Shown in pieces: positions 61,865 to 64,000 of a stretch of 64,000 bases of DNA. A program made the position numbers and the translations under genes. The DNA lies in NCBI RefSeq assembly GCF_900078315.1, contig NZ_FKBS01000015.1:17775-81774 (forward strand), in the 5' to 3' direction. How positions within the stretch are numbered: position 1 is the stretch's first letter; the number at the start of each line of letters is the position of its first letter. The DNA comes from Bordetella ansorpii (GTDB lineage: Bacteria; Pseudomonadota; Gammaproteobacteria; Burkholderiales; Burkholderiaceae_B). Below the pieces are notes generated by a model. The model saw only the letters and a program-made list of their open reading frames with translations, had not been told where the DNA came from and searched no databases.

Positions 61865-63328
61865 TCAGATCAGGATGATGTCGTAATGCTCCTGGGCATA
61901 CGTCGCCTCGACTTCCAGCGTGACGGGCTTGCCCACGAAATCGCCCAGCATGGCCAGATGCTGGCTTTCCTCTTCCAGGAACAGATCCACCACCTGTTGC
62001 GAGGCCAGCACGCGGAACTCGCGCGGGTTGAACTGCCGGCTTTCCCGCAGGATCTCGCGCAGGATCTCATAGCAGACGGTGCGCGGCGTGCGCACCGTGC
62101 CGCGCGCCTGGCACATGGGGCAGGGTTCGCATAGCTGATGCGCCAGCGAATCGCGGGTGCGCTTGCGGGTCATCTCCACCAGGCCCAACTGCGTGAAGCC
62201 GTTCACCGTCATGCGAGTGCGGTCGCGCGACAGGGCCTTCTTCAGTTCCGCCAGCACCGTTTCGCGGTGCTCGGGATCCTCCATGTCGATGAAGTCCAGG
62301 ATGACGATGCCGCCCAGGTTGCGCAGCCGCAATTGGCGGGCGATGGCCTGCGCGGCTTCCAGGTTGGTCTTGAAGATGGTGTCGTCGAAATTGCGGCCGC
62401 CCACGAAGCCGCCGGTGTTCACATCCACTGTGGTCAGCGCCTCGGTCTGGTCCACGATCAGGTAGCCGCCCGACTTCAGATCCACGCGGCGCGACAGCGC
62501 GCGGGCGATTTCCTCGTCGACGCCGGCGGTGTCGAACAGGGGGCGTTCGCCGCTGTAGTGCCGCACGCGCTCCACCACCGACGGCGTATACAGCCGGGCC
62601 CATTCCTGCAGGGCAGCCGTCGTGCTGCGCGAATCGACCTGGATGCTGCCGGTGTGCGGGCCCACCATGTCGCGCAACACCCGTTGCGCCAGGGTCAGGT
62701 CGTGATGCAACAGGGTGGGGGCGGGCTGGCTGCGAGCGGCGGCCTGCACGCTGGCCCACAGCTTGCGCAGATACTCCAGGTCGGCGGCGATCTCGTCATC
62801 GGTGGCGCCCTCGGCCTGGGTGCGCACGATGAAGCCGCCTTTCTCTTCAGGGGGGATCAGCGCCTGCAGGCGTTCGCGCAGTTGCGTGCGCTCGGTCTCG
62901 GAGTCGATCTTCTGCGAAATCCCAATGTGCGGATCGTGCGGCAAATGCACCAGCATGCGGCCGGCGATGCTGATCTGGGTGGACAGCCGGGCGCCCTTGG
63001 TGCCCAAAGGGTCCTTGATCACCTGCACCATCAGCGTCTGCCCCTCGAACAGCAGCTTCTCTATAGGAGTAGGGGTCTGGCCCTGGCTGCGCTCGGCGCG
63101 GTTCTCGCGCAGGTCCGCTATATGGATGAAGGCCGCGCGTTCCAGGCCCACGTCGATGAAGGCGCTCTGCATGCCGGGCAGCACGCGCACCACCCGTCCC
63201 AGATAGATGTTGCCCACCTGGCCCCGCTGGATGCTGCGCTCTACGTGCAGCTCCTGGACGGCGCCCTGCTCCACCAGCGCGACGCGCGTCTCGAAGGGAG
63301 TGACATTGATCAGGATGTCTTCGCTCAT
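61865..63328 (-). CDS. rng: Ribonuclease G
   Basis: 487 residues of the RNase E/G family, length of RNase G. N-terminal S1 domain inserted in the RNase H-like fold (RGQVGNIYLGRVVRVLPGMQ), catalytic aspartate region DFIDMEDPEHRETVL, and the zinc-link CPMC. Endonuclease that matures the 5' end of 16S rRNA and degrades mRNAs; its neighbour here is a probable rRNA operon. No good ribosome site; a TATATA -10-like element lies about 15 bases upstream. Confidence 0.96.
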   Translation of the reverse strand: MSEDILINVTPFETRVALVEQGAVQELHVERSIQRGQVGNIYLGRVVRVLPGMQSAFIDVGLERAAFIHIADLRENRAERSQGQTPTPIEKLLFEGQTLMVQVIKDPLGTKGARLSTQISIAGRMLVHLPHDPHIGISQKIDSETERTQLRERLQALIPPEEKGGFIVRTQAEGATDDEIAADLEYLRKLWASVQAAARSQPAPTLLHHDLTLAQRVLRDMVGPHTGSIQVDSRSTTAALQEWARLYTPSVVERVRHYSGERPLFDTAGVDEEIARALSRRVDLKSGGYLIVDQTEALTTVDVNTGGFVGGRNFDDTIFKTNLEAAQAIARQLRLRNLGGIVILDFIDMEDPEHRETVLAELKKALSRDRTRMTVNGFTQLGLVEMTRKRTRDSLAHQLCEPCPMCQARGTVRTPRTVCYEILREILRESRQFNPREFRVLASQQVVDLFLEEESQHLAMLGDFVGKPVTLEVEATYAQEHYDIILI

Positions 63329-63488
63329 GTTCTCGTTCTATATATAGGGTGGATGCTCTACGGCGTAGGGTACCGTAAGCCATGAACGATGGCGGGGCGA
63401 AGAGGCGGGTTGTCGCGGGAGTTGCAGGGAACCGTCACCAAGATTCCACCGTTTCTTCACGGAGGCGTAACGATTCATCGGTCCCTAT

Positions 63489-63518
63489 TTGCATTCGGTA
63501 GAAACCCTGTGCTATAGT
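63489..63518 (+). promoter_or_regulatory. Possible upstream rightward promoter
   Basis: TTGCAT (63489-63494), 18 bases, TATAGT (63513-63518). Weaker than the two promoters downstream; part of a 672-base gene-free region right of rng. Confidence 0.4.
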
Positions 63519-63599
63519 TATTGGCTCGGCAGTTGAAACGTTCTACGCAATAGCGACGACGCGGTAGGTGCCGAGCAAGCAGGGCAGTGAAGAAAGGTC

Positions 63600-63780
63600 T
63601 GGTCAGTGCGTTGTTTTGCCTGGGTTTTGGGCGAAGCGGCTGCCGAGGTGGTTCCGGAGCTTGGCGCGTAAGGCGCGGCGGAGGAATCCCGGTCAACGAG
63701 TGGTTGGTTGGCTGCAAACGGTAGCGAAGCGGATTGATTTGACACGCTGAAAAAACTTCTTCATAATCTCGTCCCTCTGT
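63600..63780 (+). repeat. First copy of an imperfect direct repeat (promoter unit)
   Basis: Copies at about 63600-63780 and 63820-64000 share GTTGTTTT near the left, CCCGGTCAACGA in the middle, AAGCGAAGC/TAGCGAAGC and the whole promoter end AAAAAACTTCTTCATAATCT. They are 220 bases apart measured at the promoters. The left parts are clearly diverged. Confidence 0.75.
63739..63767 (+). promoter_or_regulatory. Strong promoter, first of a tandem pair (rrn type)
   Basis: Consensus TTGACA (63739-63744), exactly 17 bases, CATAAT (63762-63767), then CTCGTCCCTC, a GC-rich start region as in stringently controlled rRNA promoters. Confidence 0.8.
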
Positions 63781-63819
63781 TGCTGAAACGGCAGCGAGAC
63801 GAAGTGAAGAAAGTTAGGT

Positions 63820-64000
63820 CAAGTGGTTGTTTTCTGAGGGGTTTTTTCAGAAAACGCGCTTATCCGAAGCGGTTCTGAGGTTTGGCGCGACGCGCGGCTT
63901 CGGGGTCCCGGTCAACGAAATAAGTTGATCGAAAAATGGAAAAGCGAAGCGAGCTGACTTGACAGCGTTAAAAAACTTCTTCATAATCTCGTTTCTCTGC
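63820..64000 (+). repeat. Second copy of the imperfect direct repeat (promoter unit)
   Basis: Partner of the unit at about 63600-63780; it may continue past the window edge. Confidence 0.75.
63959..63987 (+). promoter_or_regulatory. Strong promoter, second of a tandem pair (rrn type)
   Basis: TTGACA (63959-63964), 17 bases, CATAAT (63982-63987), then CTCGTTTCTC. It is 13 bases from the window end, so whatever it drives lies outside; a 16S-23S-5S operon is the best guess from promoter strength and layout. Confidence 0.8.

Noticed and set aside
63475..63750. Short frames on both strands right of rng
   Set aside because: They overlap each other and the promoter repeat, lack ribosome sites and resemble no protein.

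Overview
The window reads as core chromosome of a GC-rich betaproteobacterium of the Alcaligenaceae (Bordetella or Achromobacter type). The basis is the ribosomal protein set, the System II (CcsB/CcsA) cytochrome c maturation genes, two Bug-type solute receptors (a family greatly expanded in Bordetella), a filamentous-haemagglutinin-like exoprotein and a type III secretion style effector. Genus and species are inferred from gene content only. No tRNA, CRISPR array or insertion sequence was seen.

Layout. 1-2674: 3' end of a large secreted haemagglutinin-like protein. 2975-7743: the S10 ribosomal operon without rpsJ in front (rplC rplD rplW rplB rpsS rplV rpsC rplP rpmC rpsQ), closed by two terminators in a row. 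7941-10737: an accessory cassette of two small chaperone-like proteins and an ExoU-like patatin phospholipase, preceded by a sequence resembling an HrpL-class ECF sigma promoter. 10810-18330 (minus strand): a six-gene acyl-CoA catabolic operon (two acyl-CoA dehydrogenases, two Bug receptors, an AcuI-like enoyl reductase, an ADP-forming acyl-CoA ligase), divergent from two tandem IclR regulators (18510-20068). 20373-21146: an LpxO-like hydroxylase. 21262-30637: the spc and alpha ribosomal operons with their own promoter (rplN through secY, infA, rpmJ, rpsM, rpsK, rpsD, rpoA, rplQ). The accessory block therefore splits the normally contiguous rpsQ-rplN junction by about 13.8 kb.

30800-41859: housekeeping genes with a haem and cytochrome c theme: HIT protein, cutA, dsbD, hemB, engB, cytochrome c4, ccsB and ccsA, then a small lipoprotein and lysA. 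DsbD supplies reductant to the periplasm, HemB makes a haem precursor and CcsBA attaches haem to cytochromes such as the neighbouring c4. 41856-55247: lptM, cyaY, mrcA, aroK-aroB, dgt, a LuxR regulator, a glutathione S-transferase, uvrA, an MFS transporter and ssb. 55399-61855: a tripartite RND efflux locus (adaptor and pump on one strand, TetR, divergent outer-membrane factor) carrying two matching TetR-type operators. 61865-63328: rng (RNase G). 63329-64000: no gene, but two near-identical strong promoters 220 bp apart that look like the start of a ribosomal RNA operon lying just beyond the window.

The most interesting points are the ExoU-like effector cassette with its candidate ECF promoter inside the ribosomal cluster, the paired TetR operators of the efflux locus, and the duplicated rrn-type promoter at the right edge.
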